Shown here: one piece after another, positions 54,102 to 63,161 of the stretch
How positions within the stretch are numbered: position 1 is the first letter of the stretch
How the letters are laid out: each line of letters opens with the position of its first letter
Assembly (NCBI GenBank): GCA_012033015.1
Contig: JAAUPS010000002.1
Coordinates: 1 to 64,000, forward strand
Reading direction: 5' to 3'
From: Phormidesmis sp. RL_2_1
GTDB taxonomy: Bacteria; Cyanobacteriota; Cyanobacteriia; Phormidesmidales; Phormidesmidaceae
Length of the DNA: 64,000 nt
Notes under the pieces: model-generated
Database searches by the model: none
Seen by the model: only the letters and a program-made list of their open reading frames with translations
What the model was told of the DNA's origin: nothing
Position numbers and translations under genes: made by a program

Positions 54102-55367
54102 TTATGGCTTAAGCTGCACAGGCACCACCCCTTCGCGTAGCCCTTGTTGTTCATGCAACCAAATGTTTTGGGCGAACTGAAAGCGACCGAAAAGGGATGC
54201 GATCGCCTTGAACCCTAAATACGGCAGCCCCGGACGAGAGATAAATTCAACCTTGCGCCATTCCGCTAGCTGCATCTTTTGCACCGCCTCAATCTCAGGT
54301 TGGCGCTCTGCTTGAATGGCCTGCAACAACGTCTCCATAGGCATCGTTTCTTCAACCGCTTGACCAGCCGCCTGGGGAGCAGCGGCAGCAGCAGCAAAGT
54401 GATTGGCCACGACGATGGCATCCCGCAAGGCCATATTAATACCCTGGGCGCGATTGGGCGCCATCGGGTGAGCGGCATCGCCAATCAACAACAGCCCCGG
54501 CAAGCTCCACTGCGGGCAACAGCCCACCTGCACATTTAAATAAATAGGGCCTTCTAGCTCATTTTGATGTTGGCGAAAGTGAGCTGCTAGCTCAGGCGGG
54601 AGTGCTGGGGCGAATGCCTCTATCCAATCGCTCTGGTTCAATGTGTTCAACTGGGCCAAACCGCCGAGTGGGTGAGATTTTTTTTCGACAATCCAACCGA
54701 TCTGTAAGCGCCCGTCCCACGATGGATAAAAGGCAAACTGTCGATCGGGCTGTAGGCAAGCAACAAAGGGCGTTTCTCTGGCCAATGAAGCTGGCGCTGG
54801 CAGCTTAAACCAGAGCACGTCAAACTGAGCAGAAGCGTGTGCCATCGGCAGCTTGGCGAGTTTACGCAAGCGAGAATAGCGGCCATCACAGGCGATCACC
54901 ACATCGGCAAAAAAGTTCTGAGTTTGGTGGCCCTGAGCAGTAGCTCGAATGCCGTTAATACGCTCCGAGCGATCTGTTAATAGCCCTGTGACCTGCCATC
55001 CAGGATAAAATTCAAAATTGGGGAGTGGTTGGGCCTGCTCAATCATTGCCCCTAGCAGCGCCCCTTGGTCAACAATGTGGGTGGCCAATCCTGCGTTTTT
55101 AGGCTCCATCACTCGCATACGCCGCTGCCCGCCCACGTAAAAATCCCAAGCATCTAGCTGACGTGATGGAATGCTGGCTAATATCTCTGATAAACCCATC
55201 TGATGCAGGGCCGCGACACCTGCAGGCATGAGTCCTTCGCCACGAAACACCCGCTCAAAAGCAATGTTTTGTTCTATGAGGGTGACCCTATGGCCCTGTC
55301 GAGCCAACAGTAGGGCCGTAGCGGCTCCTGCTGGCCCGGCACCGGCAATGGCAATATGCTTTTTCAT
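54102..55367 (-). CDS. FAD-dependent monooxygenase (UbiH/PHBH type)
   Basis: This 421-residue flavoprotein has the Rossmann start IAIAGAGPAGAATALLLARQG with EQ ending the second strand, then RGEGLMPAGVAALHQMGL. The middle motif is VVIACDGRYSRLRKLA, and the FAD-binding GD motif is LLLIGDAAHPMAPNRAQGINMALRD. These are the three signatures of the UbiH/p-hydroxybenzoate hydroxylase group. The substrate is unknown. The frame runs on to a TTG at 55379; I chose the ATG at 55367. It heads a likely operon with the DUF1400 hydrolase. Confidence 0.88.
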   Translation of the reverse strand: MKKHIAIAGAGPAGAATALLLARQGHRVTLIEQNIAFERVFRGEGLMPAGVAALHQMGLSEILASIPSRQLDAWDFYVGGQRRMRVMEPKNAGLATHIVDQGALLGAMIEQAQPLPNFEFYPGWQVTGLLTDRSERINGIRATAQGHQTQNFFADVVIACDGRYSRLRKLAKLPMAHASAQFDVLWFKLPAPASLARETPFVACLQPDRQFAFYPSWDGRLQIGWIVEKKSHPLGGLAQLNTLNQSDWIEAFAPALPPELAAHFRQHQNELEGPIYLNVQVGCCPQWSLPGLLLIGDAAHPMAPNRAQGINMALRDAIVVANHFAAAAAAPQAAGQAVEETMPMETLLQAIQAERQPEIEAVQKMQLAEWRKVEFISRPGLPYLGFKAIASLFGRFQFAQNIWLHEQQGLREGVVPVQLKP

Positions 55368-55452
55368 AGGCGTGGCCAAATCTGCACTGGGTTCACCTAA
55401 AGTTAAACGAGGGATGGTAGGGTTTACAAGCCATCTGTTTTTTTGAGACGCT

Positions 55453-55494
55453 CCCTAGACGACATTCCCTAGACGACATTCCCTAGACGACATA
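55453..55494. repeat. Short tandem repeat, 3 x 14 bp
   Basis: Three copies of CCCTAGACGACATT end 11 bp before the start codon of the phosphatase-like gene. Confidence 0.9.
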
Positions 55495-55505
55495 AAGGCG
55501 TGCTG

Positions 55506-56390
55506 ATGACCGACCATCTTTCTCCAAAAGCTATCCTCCAGGCACTTTTGCCTTTTCTCAAAGTGGCAGGCGCATATGCGCAGCAAATTCAGCAGCGGAT
55601 TGCCGTACTGCCTGATAAATACGATGGTGACCATCTATTTGCCAATGCGCTGACTGACGCTGATCTATCGGTGCAAACGTTTATGGAAGTGGCGCTCTTG
55701 GCGAAATTTCCTCACATACGATTCTATGGCGAAGAATATGAAAAGTCTTACAACACTAAGTATTTTCGAGCCATTGATTTAGGGCCAGCCGATGGCCCCA
55801 AAAGTGACTATTTGATTACGCTCGATCCGATTGATGGCACGCGCTACTACCTAGACGGGCATCCCAATTATTTGGTGATTCTTACAGTGCTGAATGGAGA
55901 TGGCTTTGAAGCGGCGATCGCCGTTAGTCCGGCGAACAACTGCTACTACTATAGCTTGCGAGATCAAGGCACCTTTGTCGGGACAATGGCCGATCAGCTA
56001 GAGGATTGCCAACCGCTGAAAATAGCTGATCCGGGGGAAAAGGTGGTGCTTGGGTGGGCGCTCAGTTCGATTGCAGATGTGGTGCGATCGCACTATCCCG
56101 TCATCGACCTTAAAACAGACTATTCTGCGAAAACGCCCGTTCCACCTATTAATGGGCTGCTCACCGGAGAAGTGGCAGGGGTCATTCTCGCCAGCGCGCA
56201 GTTTATCGATACGGCCGCATTGGCCTGGATGGCCAAAGAAATGGGCTACCACCTGAGCACATTTGATGGTAGCCCCTTGCCGCCGCTCTTTGAGTGTCAC
56301 AACTATCGCCAGTCTGAGATTATTGTCTCTGCAACAGCAGAAATGCAACAGCGGCTGATTGAAATTATGCAGTCGATTTCGCTGCGATAA
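55506..56390 (+). CDS. Inositol monophosphatase family protein
   Basis: This 294-residue protein carries the metal-dependent phosphatase motifs: a Glu pair in FYGEEYEKSY, then YLITLDPIDGTRYYLDG (the DPIDGT core) and a late AALAWMAKEMG in place of the usual WD-x-A element. The family covers inositol monophosphatase, PAP phosphatase and fructose-1,6-bisphosphatase-like enzymes. The weak late motif makes the substrate uncertain. A GTG two codons upstream is possible; I used the ATG at 55506. It stands alone on the plus strand, divergent from the monooxygenase operon. Confidence 0.85.
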   Translation: MTDHLSPKAILQALLPFLKVAGAYAQQIQQRIAVLPDKYDGDHLFANALTDADLSVQTFMEVALLAKFPHIRFYGEEYEKSYNTKYFRAIDLGPADGPKSDYLITLDPIDGTRYYLDGHPNYLVILTVLNGDGFEAAIAVSPANNCYYYSLRDQGTFVGTMADQLEDCQPLKIADPGEKVVLGWALSSIADVVRSHYPVIDLKTDYSAKTPVPPINGLLTGEVAGVILASAQFIDTAALAWMAKEMGYHLSTFDGSPLPPLFECHNYRQSEIIVSATAEMQQRLIEIMQSISLR

Positions 56391-56410
56391 ACAGCGAGCA
56401 GGAGACACGC

Positions 56411-56728
56411 TTACCCCTCACCGCCTTCGCCGCCTTCGCCGCCTTCTGCTTCGCCTTCTTCTGCTTCGCCTTCTTCTTCTGCTTCGCCTTCTTCTTCTGC
56501 TTCGCCTTCTTCTTCTGCTTCGCCTTCTTCTTCTGCTTCGCCGCCTTCTTCAGCAGGAGCCTCTTCTGTAGCCTCGCCTTCAACCGGCGCTTCAATAGAT
56601 TCTGTATCCCCTTCAATCTCTTCGCCGCCTTCTGTCGGGCCACCACAGGCTGTCGTTACAGAAGCTGCTAGTCCCAAGGCTAAGAAAAGTTCAGCCACTT
56701 TGATTCTCTTGCGCGCAGTTCTTACCAT
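56411..56728 (-). CDS. Lipoprotein with Glu/Gly/Ala repeat tail
   Basis: This 105-residue protein has a lipoprotein signal peptide with lipobox VTTAC followed by GG. The mature part is almost entirely acidic: GEEIEGDTESIEAPVEGEAT, then tandem GEAEEE units and a final GEGGEGGEG. The 18-bp DNA repeats encode the units in frame. The reverse strand and the other frame give Lys-rich or Leu-rich shadows. A membrane-attached polyanionic tail could bind cations or surfaces; no function is known. Copy number of the repeat may vary. Confidence 0.75.
   Translation of the reverse strand: MVRTARKRIKVAELFLALGLAASVTTACGGPTEGGEEIEGDTESIEAPVEGEATEEAPAEEGGEAEEEGEAEEEGEAEEEGEAEEEGEAEEGEAEGGEGGEGGEG
56425..56555. 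repeat. In-frame tandem repeats of 18 bp and 9 bp
   Basis: Repeats of a CTTCGCCTTCTTCTTCTG-type unit encode GEAEEE on the minus strand, and shorter CGCCTTCGC units encode GEGGEG. Confidence 0.85.
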
Positions 56729-56853
56729 AGTGCTAAGACGTACTGAAAGTACGCTACGAATGTTTCAATCGTCCATTCTAAAATGGATTACCGCTAAATA
56801 GATCACATCAACACATCACATCAACACATCACATGAATCATTAACAGGGCCTT

Positions 56854-57909
56854 TTATTCCTGTTCTGAGACAGGCAGCGCGATCGCCTTGCCCTTCATTT
56901 CCTCAATTTCTAACAGGCTGACGATAATGCTAGCCACGGGAATAGAAAGAAAAATGCCTAAAACACCGGCAATGCGCGCACCCACAATCAAGGCGAAAAA
57001 CATCACCACTGGATTAATATTCAACGAATCTTGCATAATGCGCGGCATGAGTAAATTCTCTTCTACCTGCTGCAAAACAACGCAAATTAAGGCCGATTGA
57101 AAAGCCAATAAGATACTCTGGGAGAGTAAAAACAACATCACCAAACTGATGCCGAGGGTAGCGCCAATGCCAGGAATCAAATCGAACAGACCCGCCACGA
57201 CCGCTAAGGTGAGGGCGTAGGGTACTTTGAAGGCCAAAAACACCAAAAAGGTGGATACCCCAAAAAATATAGACAGCAAAAGCCTGCCCCAAAAGAAGCC
57301 TAAGAGGCTGTTTTGAACCGTCCGTGCAAATCGGTAACGATGGCTAGAGGGCACCGTTTTAATCAAGAGCTGCCAGATGCGATCGCCATCTAGCAACATA
57401 AAAAAAGTGACCACCGCAATCAAAATACCATGGATAAAATTGGTCAACAGTGCCTGAAATAGAGCAATACCTGCACCTAAAATGCCAACCGTTTGATCTC
57501 GAAACTGAGCCCCAATGGACTGTAAATCGACCTGTAAATCCCAGCGCTGTAAAGACTGCTCTAGCGCTTCAATGCGAGGCGTGAGGGAGGTTAAAAATTC
57601 GGTGATGTTATCAATTAAGGGCTGACCTTGGGACAGCACCGCCAAGCTAATGGTGGTAACAATCGTACCAATAATGGCCAACGCCAGCATAAAGACCACA
57701 AACACTGCCAGATTATGGGGCATAAATCGCCTCATCCAGTGCACCGGATGACTGAGCAAAAACGCCAAAATCGTCGATGAAGTGAAAATGACTATGACAA
57801 TCTCAAAATAGTGGAGAACTTCAATCGCCGCCCAACCACAGGCAAACAACAACAGACATCTCACCAAGGTAGATGTGCTGAGATAATTCCAAAGCGGATG
57901 GCTTGGCAT
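56854..57909 (-). CDS. AI-2E family (PerM-like) permease
   Basis: This 351-residue membrane protein has about eight hydrophobic segments. The family pattern is seen in LLFACGWAAIEVLHYFEIVI, in LLSHPVHWMRRF and in the conserved LLPGIGATLG-like FDLIPGIGATLGISLVM, with NPVVMFFALIVGARIAGVLG near the end. The family includes proposed exporters of signalling molecules and sodium/proton antiporters; the substrate is not known here. The DUF2288 gene ends 10 bp upstream, so the two are probably co-transcribed. Confidence 0.88.
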   Translation of the reverse strand: MPSHPLWNYLSTSTLVRCLLLFACGWAAIEVLHYFEIVIVIFTSSTILAFLLSHPVHWMRRFMPHNLAVFVVFMLALAIIGTIVTTISLAVLSQGQPLIDNITEFLTSLTPRIEALEQSLQRWDLQVDLQSIGAQFRDQTVGILGAGIALFQALLTNFIHGILIAVVTFFMLLDGDRIWQLLIKTVPSSHRYRFARTVQNSLLGFFWGRLLLSIFFGVSTFLVFLAFKVPYALTLAVVAGLFDLIPGIGATLGISLVMLFLLSQSILLAFQSALICVVLQQVEENLLMPRIMQDSLNINPVVMFFALIVGARIAGVLGIFLSIPVASIIVSLLEIEEMKGKAIALPVSEQE

Positions 57910-57919
57910 AGGGCGATTG

Positions 57920-58240
57920 TTATGGGTCGAGATCGTTAGCGGGTAAATCAGTGGCCTGATCTTGTACTAGCACGTAAGGCTGCACAATTAATGACGTCAG
58001 GCGTTTGTTATCTTGGCTCCACTGCATAAGCTGGTCGGCATTGGGTTTTAAGATCAGTTGTTCGGTAATCCAGCGCTCTACCAGTTGGGTGCTATCGGTC
58101 GCGATCGCCACCCCTACAGCCGCTAAATCCAGACGAGGATTGACCACCACCACGGCATCGCGCTGGACGTGAGGCTTCAGCCAATCCCACTGCACTGGCC
58201 CCATCATATTGGTCAACTCTGCGTGTAAATCCTCTGCCAT
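57920..58240 (-). CDS. DUF2288 protein
   Basis: This 106-residue soluble protein has the family pattern: HAELTNMMGPVQWDWLKPHV, then RDAVVVVNPRLDLAAVGVAI and a C-terminal half with WITEQLILKP and a Trp-x-x-x-Asn/Asp segment. DUF2288 has no known function. It is 10 bp upstream of the AI-2E-type permease on the same strand. Confidence 0.8.
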   Translation of the reverse strand: MAEDLHAELTNMMGPVQWDWLKPHVQRDAVVVVNPRLDLAAVGVAIATDSTQLVERWITEQLILKPNADQLMQWSQDNKRLTSLIVQPYVLVQDQATDLPANDLDP

Positions 58241-58343
58241 GAATGATGCTACTCAATACACCGTCGTCCACATTTTACTGTGTAGCGGCGTAGGCCATAC
58301 GGCGACAGCATACCCCTCCTTCCCGGCACGCTTAAGCTAGCCG

Positions 58344-58981
58344 CTAACGACCGAGTTCGTGCAGCGCGTGAATTTCATCGACACATTGCTGGGTCACTGC
58401 TTGCAATGCTGCTTTATCCTTACTCGCAGGCGGTGCGATCGCCTCACCGATACGCACCGTCACTGGGCTAGGCTTCAAAAACTTTGAATCTTTTTGCAAA
58501 ACCTGCTCAGTGCCCCACAGGCTCACCGGTATCAGCGGCACCTGAGCCTTAGCCGCAATCATGGCAGCCCCGAGTTTGGGCGATGGGATACGGCCATCAG
58601 ATGTGCGTATCCCTTGCAAAAAATACCCACTGCCCAGCCCATGTCCAACTGTCTTAGGGCCTCGCGAATCGCACTGCGATCGGCTGATTCTCGCTTTACC
58701 GGATAGGCCCCGTAGGCTCGAATCGCAGGTGCCAACAACGGCACATCAAACAAGGATGCTTTTGCCATAAACGATACTGGCCGCCCCATACAGTTTGACA
58801 ACACTGGCGGGTCAATATAGCTGGCATGGTTGGCTACTACAATCAAAGGGCCGCTCATCGGCACCTTTTTGGCACCGTAAATTCGTCCTCGCAGATAGAG
58901 ATGCAGCATCGGACTCACCACTGACCACTTAAATAAGTGATAAAGAGCAAGGCTAATTAGCGGTTCACGCGTTTGGGCCAT
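58344..58981 (-). CDS. plsC: 1-acyl-glycerol-3-phosphate acyltransferase (frameshifted)
   Basis: The enzyme makes phosphatidic acid from lysophosphatidic acid and acyl-ACP at the membrane. The catalytic block VVANHASYIDPPVL has the NHxxxxD motif; PVKRESADRSAI follows. The later GAAMIAAKAQVPLIPVSLWG fits motif IV. One T is missing in a homopolymer at 58618-58623: the first frame ends in nonsense after AVGIF, and LQGIRTSDGRIPSPKLG continues in the next. Repaired length is about 212 residues. I used the ATG at 58981 with AAGG about 10 nt upstream rather than the GTG at 58993. It follows fabD on the same strand. Confidence 0.87.
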
Positions 58982-59057
58982 ATGGTGAGCCACCTTACAG
59001 TAGCGGTATAGAACTGCCCAAATCTTTGCATATTTTTGTCGAGAACTAACCCTCTAC

Positions 59058-59096
59058 ATAGCGTTTCTCAATAGCGTTTCTCAATAGCGTTTCTCA
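59058..59096. repeat. Short tandem repeat, 3 x 13 bp
   Basis: Three copies of ATAGCGTTTCTCA, which is the end sequence of the family A dispersed repeat, lie just after the fabD stop codon. Confidence 0.9.
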
Positions 59097-59114
59097 CTCG
59101 CTTTTTTCACTGGG

Positions 59115-59981
59115 CTAGATCATGTCAACATCACTGACATTTTTCAGGGGCAAGCCCTTGCAGGTTCGTTTGATCAAGCCTGTGAGTACTTTGCCGGGGC
59201 CAACTTCTACGACTAACTCAACGCCTTGCTCTGGCAAAGCCAAAGAAATTTCTCGCCATCGGACAGAACCGGTCATTTGCTGCTTTAGCCGCTCTTTGAG
59301 TGCTGTTGCGTCCGTCTGCGGGCTGGGATCAACGTTAGACATCACAGCAACTTTGGCGGATTGAAAGGGCACATCAGCAAGAACAGTTTCAAATTCTGCC
59401 GCCGCTTCGGCCATCAGGGGTGAATGAAAAGCTCCGCTGACGTTGAGCTTCACGGCTCGCTTTGATTTGATGTCGGTCATCACCGCTGCTACGGCTGCTG
59501 GGGTACCTGAAATCACCACTTGGCTATCGTTGTTGTCGTTGGCGAGTACGACGCCTGCCGTCTGGGAAATTTTGGTCTCTAGCGCTGCTCGATCAAAGCC
59601 CATCAGGGCGGCCATCGCCCCTGAAGAGGCTTGAGACATCAGTTCGGCGCGGCGCTTTACCAGGTGTAGCCCTGCGGCAAAATCGAACACGCCTGCTGCA
59701 TACAGCGCGGAATATTCGCCTAGGCTATGACCTGCCACCAGATCCGGCTGTTGCCCCTGGGCCATGAGTTGGTCGGCCAAAAGGCATTCCACCACATAAA
59801 GGCAGGGCTGGGTATACAGCGTACTGTCTAGCTTCTCTTGATGCTGACAAACGTCTAGCACTGACCAGCCCAAAATGTCTGTTGCGATCGCAAGCTGCTG
59901 CACGCACACATCTGCTAAGTCTGCGCCCATGCCAACCGCCTGCGAACCCTGACCCGGAAATACCCACGCAGTTTTCGTCAT
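59115..59981 (-). CDS. fabD: Malonyl-CoA:ACP transacylase
   Basis: FabD transfers malonyl groups from CoA to acyl carrier protein. The 288-residue protein has the start AWVFPGQGSQAVGMG, the nucleophile motif VAGHSLGEYSALYAAG with the active Ser, an Arg in VKRRAELM and the His in SGAFHSPLM, so all catalytic residues are present. Normal family length. It lies downstream of fabH in the order plsX, fabH, fabD, plsC. Confidence 0.96.
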   Translation of the reverse strand: MTKTAWVFPGQGSQAVGMGADLADVCVQQLAIATDILGWSVLDVCQHQEKLDSTLYTQPCLYVVECLLADQLMAQGQQPDLVAGHSLGEYSALYAAGVFDFAAGLHLVKRRAELMSQASSGAMAALMGFDRAALETKISQTAGVVLANDNNDSQVVISGTPAAVAAVMTDIKSKRAVKLNVSGAFHSPLMAEAAAEFETVLADVPFQSAKVAVMSNVDPSPQTDATALKERLKQQMTGSVRWREISLALPEQGVELVVEVGPGKVLTGLIKRTCKGLPLKNVSDVDMI

Positions 59982-60067
59982 TGTATAAATGTCCTCTGAT
60001 GCTGATAAAAAGGTTTCGTTAAACAGATTTTGGAAAATTGAGAGATGTCAAGCGCAAGCTCGGCTCA

Positions 60068-60162
60068 CTTTTCTCCCGTGCTCACTCTTTGCTTCTGTGC
60101 TGATTCTTTTCTCCCGTGCTGATTCTTTGCTTCTGTGCTGATTCTTTTTTCCTGTGCTCACT
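60068..60162. repeat. Short tandem repeat, 5 x 19 bp, at the fabH stop codon
   Basis: Five units alternate between CTTTGCTTCTGTGCTGATT and CTTTTCTCCCGTGCTGATT types. The last overlaps the stop codon of fabH (ends 60158). Confidence 0.9.
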
Positions 60163-61204
60163 TTCCCCAGGTTAAGATCGCTGCGCCCCAAGAAAGACCC
60201 GCCCCAAAGCCCGACAAAGCCAGCGTATCACCGGTTTTTATTTTGCCTGATTGCACCCATTCATCGAGTGCGATCGGGATTGAAGCTGCATCTGTGTTGC
60301 CGTGCTTGGCCATATTGCTGACTACCCGTTCAGCAGGAATGTTTAGGCGCTGCGCTGCCGCATCCAAAATGCGTTGATTGGCCTGATGTAAAATCAGCCA
60401 GTCAATATCATGGGTGGATAAGCCCGCGTAGAAAAGGGCTTTTTCTAGCACTTCGGGCACCCGTTTGACCGCAAACCGATACACTTCGCGGCCATTCATG
60501 GTGACTGGTTGGAAGCGACCTTTTTGTACCGTAATATCGCCAGTCAAGGGCACTGATTCACGCTCATAAGCGGCGTTAAGGCAGTCATTTAAGCTGCCGT
60601 CGCTATGCAGATCAAAGCTGAGGAGGTGATCGGCACTCCCTTCGCAGCGCTGCATCACCAGCGCTCCGGCCCCATCACCAAACAACACGCAGGTGCGGCG
60701 ATCATGCCAATCTGTCAAACGAGAGAGCAAATCTGCACCGACGACAACGACATTTTGGTAAGCACCTGTGCGAATAAACTGGGCCGCTGTCACGAGGGCA
60801 AATACAAAGCCAGAGCAAGCGGCGGTGATATCGAAGGCAACGGCGTGGCTAGCGCCTAGCTCGTGCTGAATTTGGCAGGCAGAACCAAACAGATCGTCAG
60901 GTGTGGATGTCGCCAACAAAATCAGGTCAATATCAATCGGATTGAGTCCGGCTTGGGCAATTGCGATCGCAGCAGCCTCTGCTCCTAATGAACGAATAGA
61001 ATCTGTTGGGCCTGCGATATGCCGCTGCCGAATCCCAGTGCGTGTTGCAATCCACTCATCAGACGTATCGACCATTTCAGCAAGCTGGGCATTGCTGAGT
61101 ACCGCCTCTAGCTTGGCTGAGCCACTGCCCACAAAAGCCACACCATAAGTTTTCGCCGGATCTGCTGACACCGAATTGGCTGGCGCTCGATTGTGCTGAA
61201 TCAT
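60158..61204 (-). CDS. fabH: Beta-ketoacyl-ACP synthase III
   Basis: FabH condenses acetyl-CoA with malonyl-ACP to start fatty acid synthesis. The 348-residue protein has the active Cys in FDITAACSGFVFAL, the His in LILHQANQRILD and the Asn in SNMAKHGNTDAAS, so the C-H-N triad is complete. DEWIATRTGIRQRHI matches the family. The start codon lies 3 bp after the plsX stop, which suggests translational coupling. Confidence 0.96.
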   Translation of the reverse strand: MIQHNRAPANSVSADPAKTYGVAFVGSGSAKLEAVLSNAQLAEMVDTSDEWIATRTGIRQRHIAGPTDSIRSLGAEAAAIAIAQAGLNPIDIDLILLATSTPDDLFGSACQIQHELGASHAVAFDITAACSGFVFALVTAAQFIRTGAYQNVVVVGADLLSRLTDWHDRRTCVLFGDGAGALVMQRCEGSADHLLSFDLHSDGSLNDCLNAAYERESVPLTGDITVQKGRFQPVTMNGREVYRFAVKRVPEVLEKALFYAGLSTHDIDWLILHQANQRILDAAAQRLNIPAERVVSNMAKHGNTDAASIPIALDEWVQSGKIKTGDTLALSGFGAGLSWGAAILTWGK

Positions 61205-61207
61205 TCC

Positions 61208-62245
61208 CTATTCACCTTTGGCTTGGGCCGTTGCTGTGGCCTTTTGATATTGTCCCTTAATCCGCTCCAACACCTGATTGTCCACCGCATCTTTTGCCAA
61301 GCGAATCGCGTTAAAAATCGACGGTGCTCGAGAGCTGCCGTGGCTAATCACCGCAATTCCAGCTACGCCCAGCAGCAGGCCGCCGCCATGCTCGGCGTGA
61401 TCTACCCGCTGCTTAATCCGCTTGAGGTTGCCTTTCAGCAAAGTGCAACCGACTTTACCGGCAACGCCTTGAGGCAGCTCCTCGCGCAAAATTTGCAACA
61501 CTGACTCACCGACAGCCTCTGCAAACTTCAGCAGCACATTGCCAGTAAAGCCATCACAGACAATCACATCGAAATCACCAGAGAGCACATCACGCCCTTC
61601 TGCATTGCCCACAAAGTTAATCGAATTGAGCGCCGCAAGATTTTTGTATACCTGCAAGGCCAATTCATTGCCCTTACTTTTTTCTTCCCCAATATTCAAC
61701 AGCCCCACCTTGGGCGCTGCATTGCCCAAAACATACTCAGAATAAACACTGCCCATCATGGCAAACTGCTCTAAGTACTTAGGCTTGCAGTCCACATTGG
61801 CACCTACATCCAAAATCAGCACCGGCTTGCCAGCAATGACCGTGGGAAACACTGCCCCAATCGCGGGCCGAACAATCCCCTTAATCCGCCCTAGCCGCAG
61901 TAACGCCGCTGCCATGGCTGCCCCAGAATGCCCCGCCGAAACGACGCCATCAGCCCGTTTTTGCTTGACTAAATCCATAGATACATTAATGGAAGCCTTG
62001 GGTTTACGCTTCAGCGCACTCAAAGGTTCCTCATGCATTTCAATCGTGCCTTCGGCAGGCACAATTTCAATTTGGGCCAAAAGATCCGGCTGCGACACAG
62101 AAGCCTTGATCTGCTCAGGATCACCGACGAGCAACACCTCTATCCCTAGCTCTGCCTTCGCCCTGATCGCACCAGAAACAATCTCAGCAGGGGCATAGTC
62201 GCCACCCGTTGCGTCCACTGCAATGCGTACCTGCGTTGAATCCAT
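61208..62245 (-). CDS. plsX: Phosphate acyltransferase
   Basis: PlsX makes acyl-phosphate from acyl-ACP for glycerolipid synthesis. The 345-residue protein has RIAVDATGGDYAPAEIVSGA, LVGDPEQIKA, KADGVVSAGHSGAAMAAALL-like RADGVVSAGHSGAAMAAALL, DVGANVDCKPKYLEQFAMMG and VCDGFTGNVLLKFAEA. All are family signatures. AAAGGAT precedes the ATG. It is first in the cluster and directly follows rpaB on the same strand. Confidence 0.96.
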   Translation of the reverse strand: MDSTQVRIAVDATGGDYAPAEIVSGAIRAKAELGIEVLLVGDPEQIKASVSQPDLLAQIEIVPAEGTIEMHEEPLSALKRKPKASINVSMDLVKQKRADGVVSAGHSGAAMAAALLRLGRIKGIVRPAIGAVFPTVIAGKPVLILDVGANVDCKPKYLEQFAMMGSVYSEYVLGNAAPKVGLLNIGEEKSKGNELALQVYKNLAALNSINFVGNAEGRDVLSGDFDVIVCDGFTGNVLLKFAEAVGESVLQILREELPQGVAGKVGCTLLKGNLKRIKQRVDHAEHGGGLLLGVAGIAVISHGSSRAPSIFNAIRLAKDAVDNQVLERIKGQYQKATATAQAKGE

Positions 62246-62433
62246 TAAAGCTCTATCCTTTAATCTGGCCGTGTTTGGGCCAATAGAAACTTTAAGAATT
62301 CTATCAGACTACTTAGGCTACTGACCCAGCAATAGCTTACCCGAGCCCAAACGACCTAATCACGGAGCACCATCCGTAGGCAGTTGATTTCAGGGAAAAC
62401 CTATCCCATCAATCAGGGCATCAGGCCCGTCGG

Positions 62434-63161
62434 CTATTCTTCACCTGGCTCCACAATTCGCTGAAAAAGGTAACCGGTACCTCGCGCGGTCAAAATCAAC
62501 TCGGGGTTGCTTGGATCATCTTCTAGCTTGGCACGCAGACGAGAAATATGAACATCTAGACACGCGTATCTACATGGCGTTCAGGGGTGTAGCCCCACAC
62601 CTCTTGTAAAATTTCAGAGCGAGAAAACGGCTCACCAGAACGGCTCACCAACAGCTCTAGCAAGCTAAATTCCATGCCGGTGAGGCGAATGCGCTCGTCA
62701 CCTTTGTACACTTGCCGTTTGTTGGTATCGATGCGGATATTGTTAATTGTGATCACGCCCGAGCTGGGAATTCCCGAAGCGCCTGTTTTTTCTACCCGGC
62801 GCAGTACGGAGCGAATTCGCGCCTCTAGTTCCTTGGGAGAAAATGGCTTGACTACATAGTCATCGGCACCTAGCTCCAAGCCGGTGATGCGATCGGCGAC
62901 ATCGCCAAGGGCCGTCAGCATGATGATGGGAATGTCGGATTCTTTGCGTAGCTCTTGGCACACGCCATAACCGTCGAGCTTAGGCATCATCACATCTAGC
63001 ACAACTAAGTCAGGAACGGTATTGCGGAAGGTATCTAAAGCTTCTTCTCCATCGGCAGCCGTCACGACATCGTAGCCAATCATAGAAAGGCGAGTTTCGA
63101 GAATACGACGAATGCTGGCTTCGTCGTCAACCACTAGGATTTTTTCTTTAACATTTTCCAA
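62434..63161 (-). CDS. rpaB: OmpR-type response regulator RpaB (frameshifted)
   Basis: RpaB binds HLR1 sites and controls high-light and photosystem genes. The receiver (about 7-120) has [20 protein letters not shown], the phosphoacceptor in [14 protein letters not shown] in IIMLTALG and K in [10 protein letters not shown]. The winged-helix output domain follows ([23 protein letters not shown]). One base is missing near 62558, so the frame stops right after RHVDTRV. The normal continuation [16 protein letters not shown] and [11 protein letters not shown] lies in the next frame, ending at 62434. Repaired length is about 242 residues. Start is TTG at 63161 with AGGAG upstream. The neighbourhood (plsX-fabH side, radA opposite) is common in cyanobacteria. 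Confidence 0.9.

Noticed and set aside
56365-56646. Lys-rich frame antiparallel or alternate to the lipoprotein gene
   Set aside because: It is a shadow of the GEAEEE-encoding repeat; only the frame at 56411-56728 has a signal peptide and lipobox.
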